Below are positions 35,659-47,700 of a stretch of DNA of 64,000 bases, piece after piece. The DNA is taken from contig NC_035174.2 of NCBI RefSeq assembly GCF_001659605.2, positions 7,504,389 to 7,568,388 of the forward strand, in the 5' to 3' direction. The notes beneath the pieces were generated by a model that saw only the letters and a program-made list of their open reading frames with translations, was not told the DNA's origin and did no database searches. A program made the translations under genes and the position numbers. The DNA comes from Manihot esculenta. Taxonomy: Eukaryota; Streptophyta; Magnoliopsida; Malpighiales; Euphorbiaceae. Position 1 is the first letter of the stretch; each line of letters opens with the position of its first letter.

Positions 35659-38029
35659 ATGCTAAGCCCAATGGGAAAAGTTCTGATGTTATGCTTTATC
35701 CTTTCTATATGTTATCTTCAGCTTTTTTACATTAGTGCTGAAAATACATGGCTTGCACCAGCCTTATATGTCTTTGGTGATTCCACTGTAGACCCTGGAA
35801 ACAACAATAATCTCCCAACAAGGGCTAAAGCTAATTTTCTGCCTTATGGTATTGATTTTAATAATACACCAACTGGCCGTTTCACCAATGGCATGACAAT
35901 TGCAGATTGTGTTGGTAAGACCCTTTTCTTCCATATACAACTCAAGGAAGTAATTGCATTCGATCATTTCTTGATATATGGAGTATGCTTTTGTTGCAGC
36001 TACGCTTCTTGGTTTACCTTTTCCCCTAGCTTATATGAATCTTTCAGAGACAGAGAGGAGTAAGATATCAACTGGATTGAATTATGGTTCCTCTTGTGGT
36101 ATTCTGCCAGAAACTGGATCTTCTGAGGTAAGAAATTTTCAATTTTGCATTTCAGTAGAAAAATTAAAAAGAAAAAAAAATTAATGAATTTTTAAAGAAT
36201 GAAGATGGCAGAACCTAAAGGTAAACAAGGGATTGCAGAGAGAAGAGTAAGATTGAGAAAGTGTAGATAATATGGGATGATGAAAGCTACAAGCGTAGAG
36301 TGTTTTTTTTTTCCCTGTAGTTATGTCTCAGCAATTCAAATAAGATTCTTATATGGGAGGAGAAGCCATTTCATGCCTTCTTTTATTCATTAATAAGAGG
36401 AAAAGAAATGTTTGATTCACTGGAAGAGGTCTGGTCTACATAATAAGTAGAGATGAAGCATGGAGGTCATGATTAGCAAATTTATCACCTGGCTTATATA
36501 TAAAAAAAATCCCTGTTAATGACCTAATGGTATTCAGGAATTCATGTTGATTTACTTATTTGGGAATTTTTTCAGGGATCCTGCTTGACATTAGACAAGC
36601 AAATAGATCTTTTCAAAAGTACCACAAACAATGATATGCTAAGGGAGAACCTTGAAATGCATCTGTCCAAGTCGATCTTCTTCATCTCAATTGGTCCTAA
36701 TGACTACTTCCTGAATTATTTTAAGAATTCAAGTGATATAAGCAAGCTTTTCTCACCAGATGAGTTTGCCAAATTCCTTATAAATGAGCTTGCCAAACGC
36801 TTGCAGGTTTTCTCTTTTTCTGTAACCCTTCTCAATGCAGCTCTTTCAATGGATCATCTTGAATAGTAATAAAATGTAACTGTACCTCCGTGTCTTAAAT
36901 GAGTTTATGGTTTGCTTGTCTTATCTTGCAGGCTTCTGATACTGATCCTTTTATTTATTTCAAAAATGTTTTATGAATTTCAGGAAGGAAATTGTGGTGA
37001 TGTAGTTATTTGAAATATGTTTTCCATTCTCATCTTTCAGTTTCTTTTCCAGTGTCACTTTGGATAGTAATAGATCACAGCACTGATTAAATGAATAATT
37101 TAGGGTGTCCTTTTAGATGTTTGATCATGCCATAGATGACATTGATACCTGCATCCATATAAGAATATGCAGTGTTCTCAACTAGGACATGAAAGTTCTT
37201 GGTGTTAGATGCAAAAGTTCTTTTGCCTAGAATGTCTTAAAATAGTATTACAGAAACAATGTTGGTATGGAGCAGTAGGAAAGAATGTGAATCTGCTGTT
37301 TGATGGGATGGATATAACTTGAAATCCTCGAACACTTTTACCCAATAAGTATGCACGATTACATGCATACGCAAAGCACACACGATCTGCTACTTGTATA
37401 ATAGAATCAATTTACTCCTTGAGTAGTTGAAGTTCATGCATGTGCAATTGTGCACGTTTCCTTTCCAATTACTTGCAGTTTAAAGAATATTTTGTCTCTT
37501 GGCAGATACTGTATGAGTTAGGCGCCAGGAAATTTTTGTTGAATGGCATTGGACCCTTAGGATGCACCCCTGGAATGATCAACTCAACTCAACATGAGGG
37601 AGAATGTGTTGAATTCATCAACAAGGTTGTGAACCTCTACAATGTGGAATTATCAACAAAGCTGCTATATTTGCAATCCCAACTTCCTGGTTCTTTATTC
37701 ACCCACTCGGATAACTTCCAGCATTTCCAAGATATGAAAGAAAGCCACGAAACATACGGTAATAATCTGCCTTGTGTTCATTGTGATTTTTGTGGATTTT
37801 GCTATGGTGGTAAAGTCTCTTCTTTTCTTTCTCTTGTATTACAGGGATAACAAATATAAATAGCACTCGCTGGATTCCAAACCAGGCTCTATGTCTGGCG
37901 AGAGACAAGTATCTGTTCTTTGATGCATTCCATACAAGTGGGGGTGCTAATATGATCTATGCAAGGCGTTGCTTCAACGAGACGTCAATATGCATTCCTC
38001 TGAATATTATGCAGCTTGCATCAGCCTAA
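35659..38029 (+). CDS. GDSL esterase/lipase, copy 1
   Basis: Secreted plant SGNH hydrolase (GDSL family); natural substrate unknown, acyl esters expected. Five exons: 35659-35914, 36000-36127, 36576-36806, 37506-37758 and 37845-38029; 1053 nt, 350 residues, typical length. Signal peptide about residues 1-27. Catalytic Ser42 in FGDST (block I), Asn170 in SIGPND (block III), Asp316 and His319 in FFDAFH (block V). The block II loop reads NYGSSCG, one residue shorter than in copy 2 (NYGSSSCG). Start chosen as the ATG just before the hydrophobic stretch. Introns are GT-AG and the frame is intact. The 3' flank lacks about 270 bp present after copy 2. It resembles the GDSL-7 group. Confidence 0.9.
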
Positions 38030-39043
38030 GCATTTAATATATTTATTTTTAATAATAATTTTCTTACCGAGTTACATGATGTGATTCAATTTTATAATAT
38101 TTATATAATTATAAATTTATATAGATTTTAGGTTAAACATTATTGAAAAGTCCCTCTACTGAATGATAATAGTATGAAAAAAAGCTTAGTCTGATGATAT
38201 AGATTCGAGTTTTCATATTTTTAATTTTTTATTAAAAAATAATAGCGTGAAAAAGAATTTTTTGTGAATTTTATTTGATGTAAATATTAATTATTATCAA
38301 TTAGTAATTAAAAATATATTCTATCCATCTTTTAATTTTTTTCACTTTATTTTTTATTTTCTTTTATTAATTTTTTAATTATATTTTTCAAAAAATAAAA
38401 TAAAATAAAATAAAATTATATATTACTATAACTTAATGAAATAAAGCAGATAATAATTTTAAAATAATTAAAAAAAATAAAAATTATGAATAATTACCAG
38501 TAGGCTCATTAATATATTACTATAACTTAATGAAAGTTTTTGGGATGGAATTTTAATACTGCCAATTACACTAAAAAATAATAAAATTATAGTTAGAAGT
38601 ATAGAAATAAGATGTATTAAAGATATGGGCAATATTTTTTTATTATTGATTATGTTTTAAACTTTTAAATTTATTATTTTTAAAATTTAATATCTTTTGC
38701 TATTTTAATTTGTAAATATAAATGTACAAAAAATTATTAAAAAGCTAATTTTATGTTAAGGCAAATAAATTAATAATAAAAATATGCACATTAATTCTTA
38801 TTTATAAATTATATGTTAATTAATATTATGTACCTTAATATATCATATAATTTATTTTGTAGGTATTATGTAATACACTATAATTATGATATTTTACACA
38901 TGAGTTGTCTCAAAAATCGAAGCACAGCAAAAGCCAAGGAAAAAATGGATGATGAAGATGATAAAAGGGAAATCAGTGAGAGAAATAAAAGGAAAAAATG
39001 AAAATAAGAAAATAAAGGTTAAAAAAAAAAGAAAGAAGGAAAG
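38030..39043. other. 3' flank of GDSL copy 1 (duplicated tail)
   Basis: Homologous to 53648-54680 after copy 2. The first about 270 bp found in copy 2 (53378-53647) are missing. AT-rich, no CDS; ends in an A/G-rich stretch where element B inserted. Confidence 0.7.
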
Positions 39044-39538
39044 TGATGATGAGATCCAGAAAATAGGGTTTTACAAGAGTTCTGTAAAACTGAAAAAAGT
39101 TTAGACCTAGATGAAAGTATTTGTCCTTTTATATGTTTTCTTTTGTCCGCTAGTGACGTGTAACAGAATGTATGTCACTGGGCCACATGTCCCTGCTGCG
39201 TTGATATGGATGTACGACGAAATCAAATCTCTGTCCCATACGTAACGGCCTCTGATTCTCCCCAGGTGCGCATGCGGATGGTCCCTCGTGAAGGGTGGGT
39301 AGGTCTCCTTCCTGATTCCGAGTTGGACCAGAAGATATGATATGGGCTGAACCCAGAGAGGATTTGTTCATCGGGCCCAAAGAGCTAGGCCGGCCTGATT
39401 GAGGAGATTGATGGGAGTCCGGTCTCCAGACTGAGTGGACCGGACTTGATGCGTATATGAGGCTTGAGGGCCTCTAGATAAGGGACTGGTATCGTGGGCC
39501 TGGCCCCAGGTCGGGGTGAAGAAATCCAGCGATTATCA
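39044..39538 (-). repeat. Element B 3' LTR (left)
   Basis: 495 bp. It differs from the right LTR by a 2-bp deletion near the start (TGATGATGAG against TGATGATCTGAG) and scattered substitutions. The high similarity indicates a younger insertion than A. Confidence 0.88.
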
Positions 39539-39556
39539 ATTGCCCCTTTACCTTCT
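39539..39556 (-). other. Polypurine tract of element B
   Basis: On the minus strand GAGAAGGTAAAGGGGCAAT abuts the 3' LTR. Confidence 0.6.
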
Positions 39557-39779
39557 CGTCAGTTATTGTCTGACTGATGAGGGGGTAAACCTCGAGAGTA
39601 ATAATGACCGCGCCGCTCCAAGACAAAACTGCTCAAAACATCTTTTCGACTATTCCTTGTTTCATATTTTGAATTCCTTCTGTCTCTTCGAAACGCTCGC
39701 TCTCTCCTGCTCTCTGTCCTTCTACGCTCTCTTTTGTTCATCCGCTATATCACTCTTCAGGTACGCCTCTTCTACCACC

Positions 39780-42700
39780 ATGGAAATTTCTAAGCTTCCT
39801 GAAGTTTTTAATCTTGAGTCATGTATCACTCCCTCTACCATAACTAAGCTCATTTTCCGGAGGTATTTGGATACTCCTCTTTACCTTATTCGGGCTCCTC
39901 ATTGAAACGAAAGGATTGTTCTTCTGGACCCCCTCCTCCTGGTCTGATAGATCCTCAAAAGGATCGTAGCATAGTCTTTTTTGTTAAACAACGAGACTTC
40001 GGTCTGACTTTTCCGTTCACTCCTTTTTTCATCGAGATTTTTCAGTATTTCGGGATAACCCTCCGGATGCTGTCCCCAAATTCTATTTTGTTTATGTATT
40101 CCTTCGAGTCCATCTGCCTAAGCTGGGGCTTTACGCCCATGGCACGCCTGTTTGTGACCTTTTTCCGTCTCGTCAGGACAAGTAACTGTTTTTATTATTT
40201 TGCCCCCCGTGGGGGGTTGTCCATCCTCACGGGCTACAAGGATTCCATAAAGGGCTGGGTAGAGGGTTTTGTAGTTGCGGAGCTGAAGAAAGAATCTGGC
40301 CGGTCGTGGGGGGTAGAGCTCAACTGGGAGGATGTTTCTCTGGGTTGCAATGACCTGCCCCAGCTGAGCCTCATCGAACAGGTCGGGTACCTTCGGTTGA
40401 CTTCTGTCGACAAGAAGTATGACATAGAGAAGTGTGTGTTCGCCTGTAATCTTAGGGATATCCAAGATGCGGGTATTGTGCCTTGTCCAGCCGTTTTGCC
40501 TGTTCTTTGTGATTTCTACTAGAGATTATGCTAACCTGTTCTGATTTTGTATTTCTTGCAGCTTCTGACGTCTAAATGGACCAAATTAAGCCCCTGAAGA
40601 ACTTAATTCTTTCTCGGGAAAGCATGAACGCGGCGCTGGATGCCCTCCGAGCTGGGCGACGTGTGTCAGAGGCTACTGAGGAGGTGGCCCAGGTTATTTC
40701 TTCTAGGACAGTTAGCCGACCACCTGCTTCGACTTCTTCTCGAGCTCCTAAGTCGAGCTCCCGAGGAGCCAGGCCTTCTAGGCCGACCAGCCGCAGTAGA
40801 TCAAGCTCGGCCGTTCCATCCTCCCAGGCTCCAGCATCTGGACGAGTTTCAGTTCCAAAGGCGGAGGAGACTCCTCAGGTCGCCGCCGGGTCGGTTGAGG
40901 ACATCGAACTGGCGAAGAAAGATTCAGTTGTGCTTCCCGGGGGTATTTCTGAAGAGGTGCCTGGGACACGCCTTGCTGACGTCAGCGGCCCTAGGGGCGA
41001 GAAAGGGACCAGCCCGACAAGGGGAGATATTCAGGGGGACGTTATTGAAGTTGCCCCTGTGATTGAGGAAGGGGGGTCCTGTCCGGCTAATGATGAGGCC
41101 GTAGTGGAGGAGGTAGGAAGTAAGCATCCTCCTCCTTCGAAAGAGCCTGCCCCCGCTCCTAAGAGATCTCGGGCCTCCGGGAGGCCTGCTCCAGCCCTGC
41201 CTGCTATTAGAAAGGAGAAGGCTTCTATGGTGCCTCTGCTGTCTGCCCCGAACAATGACATACTAAACGCAGAGGACATCACTCATCAGTCCCCGGCCAA
41301 TGTGGTGGCTGAGTTAATCAAGGAGCGGATGTTCGATGGGTTCACGGAGGCTTCGGACCCTCGTTTGCTTGCCCTGATTGGCCATTTAGCTACTTCTACC
41401 AGAGAGCAGGCAGCGTTCCAGTCCCGACCTCGAGGGGAGCTTGGAGACCACATCAGGGAGATGCTTCTGATGGTAAGTTGTCTCTTTTGCTTTTGCCTTT
41501 AGCTCTCTTTCTTCTTTATTTTTATCTTGACAGTCGTTTCTTTGTATTTGGTGATGGGCCTCTTCATGGAGGTGGATGCTCGTGACCATTCTCTGTGGGA
41601 GTCTGTGGATCGCCAGGTTGAGGAGGCACGTTTGGAGGAAAATCTGTCTGCCACCAGTGATGCTCAGAGCAATCTAGTCGTGGCCCATGAGCATGCCAAG
41701 TCCCTAGAGGCGGAATTGTCTCACGCCCGGAGGGTTCTTAAGGAATCTGATGAGAGGGCAGCTGCTGCTGAGGCCCGCTGTGAAGAAGTCTTGAAGCAGC
41801 TGTCCTCCACGGTGGATGCCCTTCGTGAAAGGGACGAGGCTATGAACCAGAGAGATGAGGCTCAGCGTCAGTACGAGGCCTTGAAGGCCGATTTCGAAGG
41901 AGCTAAAGCTCGTTTTGACAAGATGAAGGCTCAAAAGGAGGGAGCACTAGCTCGTGTAGAAGTTCTCGAGCAGGAGCTGAGTAAGAGCTCCGATCGCATT
42001 AGAGATTTGGCCTCGTCGGCGGAGGAATCTAAACTTCGCAATCAAGAGCTCAGCCATGAGGTCAAGGCTTTGGAACACAAATGTTCAGCCCTGCTCGAGG
42101 ACGCCAAACTCATTGAAGATAGGATCCAACTGGAGTGCGAGAGGCGTTTGATGGAGTATAGGGAGTCCCTCGAGCTGAAAAAAGAGATTGAACAGGCCTG
42201 TGAAGCTCGTCTTCAAGCTTATAAGGACTCTCCTGAGTTCAAAGCCGAGATGGCTGAGGCCTATGAGAGACGACTTGTGGAATATAAGGCTTCTGACGAG
42301 ATGAAGACAGCAGTATGGAATAAGGGCTTCCGTATGTTCGTCTTGGGTTTCAATCGAGGCTTGAGGGAGGCCAGACATAACCTGTCCATCCCATTGGCTA
42401 AACTCCGAGCTAAAGAGGAGGATTCCGATGGTGAGGACGTGATTTATGGGGAGGACGACAGACCTTTGCCGAAAGGGGCTTCCCACGCCGCGATTGGGGC
42501 TTTTGAGGCAGACACCGAGCTGGATGGGGAAGATGTGGAGGTCCTCGGACCTGAGGGGGACAACTCCAGTCCTCAAGAGGAAGATGTAGGGCTAGGAGAG
42601 GAAGGTGATGGGTCTCAGGGGCTGGAGATGGTACTTTATGTGGGTGATGGGAGATCTGAGCAAAAGGGCGCCAGACCTCCCACAAGCAGTGATGCAGACG

Positions 42701-42792
42701 CCAGTGTAGAGAATAGCAATCTAGATAGTGAAACACCTAGGAATGTAAGTCCTTTGAGGACAATCTTCCCTCCAATAATCTTAGATGATTAG
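39780..42792 (+). pseudogene. Antisense gene of element B (PF04195-like domain plus long coiled coil), nearly intact
   Basis: Spliced-looking gene opposite to gag. Part 1: MEISKLPEVFNL at 39780; a TGA at 39903-39905 and a 1-nt frameshift shortly after; then open to about 40470 with FFVKQRDFGLTFPF, SILFMYSFESICLSWGFTP and LFVTFFRL, as in the gypsy-associated PF04195-like domain. Intron about 40474-40561 (acceptor TTGCAG). Part 2: 40576-41472, after a TAA at 40573-40575 where element A has CCG; DQIKPLKNL, a Ser/Arg/Pro-rich linker, then ELIKERMFDG. Second intron from the donor ATG|GTAAGT at 41473 to about 41533. Part 3: to 42792, heptad-rich coiled coil with EQACEARLQAYKDS-type repeats and an acidic tail. 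Function is unknown; related antisense ORFs are a recurrent trait of Tat elements. Confidence 0.75.
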
Positions 42793-44119
42793 ATTGTAAA
42801 TTTCCCTTCACCTTTTAATGAAATTTTATTTTTATTTATCATTTATACTTGAGCTGTTCTTACTTCTACTTGTCAAAAATGAAACATTTGAACGATGTGC
42901 TTTGTGATTTTTCTAAAGAATCCACTGTACTGTTTTTTCTTTTTGCTTTCGAGCCCATCAGAACTGAAATTCTATCAATTGACTGAACTTTTGACTTATA
43001 AATTTATCTATTTCACTAAGACATTCTTATCTATAAGCTTTTTCCGAGCTGGATTAGTCGTGCCATTGAGCTCTGTTTTTAACAGTAGGCTAAACTTTCG
43101 ACCTTCGAGTTTTTATGATTCTTATAAGGACATCCTCATTTTTCGCTTATTACTTCGTTACTATGCGCTCGGGCATACAACCTTTGCTTAATAACAATAA
43201 GTCAGATCATGTACCTTTAAAGGTGATGAGCAGGGCTGGCCTTTTTGCTTTTAGTTCTGATTTGATAAGAACTGAAGCTGGGGTCTCATCTGTTCACGTC
43301 TTTGGCTTTCTCCTCGGGTTGCCCCTTTACCTCCTCAGCATTTATTACATGAGTGGTGAGGGGGTAAATCCTTAAACTCTATTCATGACCGTGTGGTCTG
43401 AGAACTGCTCTTGTCGAAAGTATCCTTTCCTTACCTTTTTATTATTTTTATCTCTTTACTTTGATGTTCGAATGTATGGCGATGTGTGAATGATATTTCA
43501 CCGCGGCATGTACCTCATCATTATTTTTCACTTAGACTGTCTTCTGGCTTTGTCAATTTTACTTAATTGATGGTCCAAGCCGACTCTACTAAGATTTTGC
43601 TAGTCGGACTGATCCGGGCTAAGAGCTCAGAGTCTGATTAAGCTTCTGACTTGTAAGTTTTTCTTATTCTTATGAGGGCATTTCTATTTTTGGCCCATGA
43701 CCTTGTCAATGCTATGAACTCGGACATCTTATCCATCTGGATGTAACCTTTTGGCGATTAGGGTAGTCTGAGTTGTGTGCTCCACTAGGATAGGGAGCTT
43801 GTCCTTTTGTCGTTTTCCACTCCCAGGGCCATTTTTGCTAAGTATTTGTTTACTGTGAGTTAATCCGAGCTGTGGGCAGGGTCTCTTGCTTTTGTCATGA
43901 GTTCGTCCCTTCAGCGGATTAAGGAGCTTGGATTTTTGCTCTTTGCTTAGGCTTTTGCGTTACAACTTTTGTGCTATCTGTGTGACGAGCTCAGGAGTTC
44001 GGAATTTTGTCTTCCTCACTGTGAAGTCAATACTTAATTTCTTGTTTTCTTGACGAGCCTTATTCAGGCTGTGTTTCAGGGATCCTTGTCGTTTTTGCTT
44101 CGGAGAGATCTTGGAGATC
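42793..44119. other. Spacer of element B with an internal copy of 3'-subterminal sequence
   Basis: Related to the spacer of element A. At 43318-43440 it contains GCCCCTTTACCTCCTCAGCA and the following approximately 120 bp, which match the sequence normally adjacent to the 3' LTR (25247-25370 in A). No coding region. Confidence 0.65.
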
Positions 44120-44583
44120 CCGCCGGTCGTTTTTACTCCAGGAGATCTGACGGGATCCTGGTCGTTTTTGCTCCAGGAGATCTGACGGGATCCTGGTCTT
44201 CCACCTCCCTGAGGTCTCTATGTCTCAGCTTGGTGTTGGTGCCGGGAGATCTTGGGGATCCCGGTCTTGTACCCCCTGAGGTCTCTATGTCTTAGTGAGG
44301 TTTTCTGATGCCAGGAGATCTTAGGGATCCTGGTCTTCCACCTCCCTGAGGTCTCTATGTCTCAGTTTGGTGTTGGTGCCGGGAGATCTTGGGGATCCCG
44401 GTCTTGTACCCCCTGAGGTCTCTATGTCTCAGTTTGGTGTTTGTGCCGGGAGATGTCGGGGATCCCGGTCTTGTACCCTCTGAGGTCTCTATGTCTCAGT
44501 GAGGTTTTCTGATGCCAGGAGATCTTGGGGATCCTGGTCTTCCACCTCCCTGAGGTCTCTATGTCTCAGTTTGGTGTTTTGAT
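44120..44583. repeat. 67-69-bp tandem repeat in element B
   Basis: Full units start at 44173, 44242, 44311, 44379, 44446 and 44515. Each reads CCAGGAGATC or CCGGGAGATC, then GGATCCTGGTC/GGATCCCGGTC, then CTGAGGTCTCTATGTCT. Two subtypes (CCA and CCG) are interspersed, which implies higher-order amplification. Two shorter units precede 44173. It differs in sequence from the 74-bp repeat at the same place in element A. Confidence 0.85.
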
Positions 44584-44712
44584 ATCTGTTCTTTTCTTTT
44601 TCTGAGAGAGTTCATACTCACAATAATAGAGATAATCATTGCATTGTTATAAGGTGGTGTTATTCCATTCATTCCTGTTTTCATAGTACAAAGATTTCTT
44701 TTTACAAATATT

Positions 44713-47700
44713 CTAAGGAAAGTACCTCTTATGCTTCTCCAGTTCATTCACCCTTCTGTTCCTCCAACGAGCATGTTGATGGTCCTACTAGGCCCATCAT
44801 TCAATGGCCCTGCTCCCATTCCCCTGAGTGTTTGCGCTGCTGGGTTAGGCTGAGTCCTTTGTTCTTGCGATTTTTTTATAAAGTTCTTGAGGTGTCCCCG
44901 CTTTATCAGCCTCTCGATCTCAGCAATCAACTGGAAGCAGTTATTGGTGTCGTGACCGTGCGTGCGATGATACTGACAGTATTTATCAGGATTTCGCTGA
45001 TCTGCTCCAGTTCTCATAGGCCTGGGCCATTGTAGGAACTCTTTGTCTTGGAAGGCCATGAGCACTTCGGCTCTGGAGGTGTTGAGTGGGGTTGGCTTCT
45101 CTGGAACCCACCGAGGGAGTGGATTCTATTCTGAGACCCGAGGAAGGAGGGATTTTTGGTCCCTTCGCTCCCAAGGCTGTCGGTAGGGCTCAGGCCTTCT
45201 GCCTTGCTTCTTCTCTTGCCTTTCTGGCCTTCTTTCTTCCAGAGCTTTCCCCTTATCAGCCGCTCCCTTAGCAAATCTGCTAGTTACCAAGGCATCGTCC
45301 TGCCTTATGTATTTTTCAGCCCGCTTCATCAGCTCTGCCAACGAGGTCGGAGGCTTCCTGCTTAATGAGCCAAAGAACTCAGCCGAGGTCGTTCCCTTCT
45401 GCATGGCTTCCACCGCTCTTCCCTCATCGAGCTCGGGAATCTGTAAGGCCTCCGTATTGAAACGGGCGACGTACTCCCTAAGCGATTCGTCTCTCTTCTG
45501 CCTGATCGTCTCCAGGTAGCTCGTTTTCCTATCCGCGGGCACCCCGGCGATAAACCGGCTGATGAAACGAATGGCCAGATCTCCAAAGCTATTGATACTT
45601 CCGGCCTCCAGGCTGTTGAACCATGTCCGTGCTGGCCCCGAGAGCGTCATCGGGAATACCTTGCACATCAAGGCATCTGACAAAGTCTGCAGCTCCATGA
45701 AAGTTTTGTAATTCAAGACGTGTTCCCGGGGGTTTCCAGCTCCGTCGTACGCCGCCATAGGTGGCATCATAAATTTTTTCGGGACGGTCTCCTGCTGCAC
45801 CCACCTTGAGAAGGGTGAAGAGGTAGGCAGAAGAGTTTGGCTGGGGTCCTCCGCCCCTAACTCAGCCAAAAGTTGCTCTCTCATCCTCTGCAGCTTTTGG
45901 TCTACGCTCTCTCCTTCTTGCCTGAGCTTTTTCTCCGTGTGACCTTCCTCCTCCCATGTTTCGCTCCCTGCTCTTCTGGTGGTTCTAGCAGAATAGCTAT
46001 CAACTTCATCGTTCTCTATCAGTTCCCTCACCTTCCTTCCATGAATTCGAGCTTCCGGCTCTTCCTCTTCTCCGGCTCTTCTCGCCCCGTCTCCGGTTTC
46101 TTGGCTGACCGTTCGGAGATGGTTGAAGGTAGGCTGAGGTTCGTTGGTCCAGGGTTCTTTCACCACCGGCAACACCTGTATTGGGGTGCTAAGGCCCCGT
46201 TGTTGCATTATCTGCCCCAGCCAGTGGGCGGTGTTTTGTAGCTGAAGAGCGAAGGTTTGGATGTAACGACCCGGAAATCGGACCGCTACCGGCGCTAGGA
46301 TCCAGATTGACATAAGGTCACCGGGACCCGTAGCAAGCCTGCTATACTCTCTGAATACCTGTAAAATCCCATACATGATCATACATTTTCTGTAAAAATA
46401 TAAAAACTTTTCTCTATACCAAGGCTCAACCTGTGCATGCACTATCTCTGTGCTACAGAACCCCTTACTAGAGCTTGCTCTAGACGGGTTAAAACTCACA
46501 CTATGTTAAGCCTAGATTCTCATACACATAAAAACCCATTTACATAAGCAAACCATGTATACAAAAAGGGATTTACAAAGTATATGGGTCAAGCACAATA
46601 CTATCCTCTGTACAAGACTAAAACAATACTAAAACATCTCTAGTACTAATATATTACATGTCCACACTATGCTATTACAAAACTCTTTACTCTTTCTGTA
46701 CACTGCTGAACTCTGACTTCCCATAGCTAACTCCGGCCCTGCAAAACTGAGGGGTGATGGAGGGGGTGAGCTATACTAGCCCAATGAGTAGAACAATAAA
46801 ACAGTTCATTAATTATATGCTTTCATGAAATGCGCCACAGCACAAACATTTCACATCACGGATTGGACATGACCTCAAAACTCCCTCTGTCGGTGCCCGG
46901 CCCCCCTAAGGAGCTCACACAGGTCTTTCATTACATATTTTAGTGCCCGGCCCCCAAAGGAGCTCACACAGGACTTACCTAAACATAACAGATATTGAGG
47001 TCGCCTTGGTCCATCCACATCCACAGTAAATAATGCAATGCATCATATTCGTGACACTAGTGCAATCAACCTATTACATATAATCATGATGCATAAACAT
47101 GCTTTAGGCATTTGATTTTCTCAATTAAAAAGATTAAGTTTAGTTCCACTCACCTCTGGCAGACGCTGGACTGACTCTGCAACAGCTAACACTGATGGCC
47201 TCCTCGGTCCCTCGGGTCCGATCCTACACAAGTGAACTTGAATGAGGTGCCAAACACACTCTAAACAACTCATAAACAACTCCCCAACAACCATCTAAAA
47301 CATCCTAGAACAATCATAGAAATCATGCAAAGGAATGCTGGACAGGGCACTTTCGGCGGCAGGTTCGGCGGCCGAACACCCTCTCCAGAGACGAAACTCG
47401 GGCACTTTCGATGACACCTTCGGCGGCCGAAAGTCCCTTCAGATCCGAAAGTCTAAACTTTCGGGGGCGAGGTTCGGGGCTGAAAGACCTTCCAAAGCCG
47501 AAAGTCACCACCTTCGGCGGCATGTTCGGCGGCCGAACCTCCCCTCCAGAGACGAAAGTCCCAACTTTCGGGGGCAAGGTTAGGCGGCTAAAACAGCCTC
47601 CCTAAGGGGTTCGGCGGCCGAACCTTGCTTCGGTGGCCGAACTTGAGTTTCTCAGACAGGAAGAACCTGTTCCAAACTCATGCTTCCAGCCTCCAACAAC

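Noticed and set aside
35632..36063. 143-codon read-through of GDSL exon 1 into intron 1
   Set aside because: The donor GTTG|GTAAGA at 35914 and the exon 2 frame give the conserved family sequence; the read-through sequence does not.
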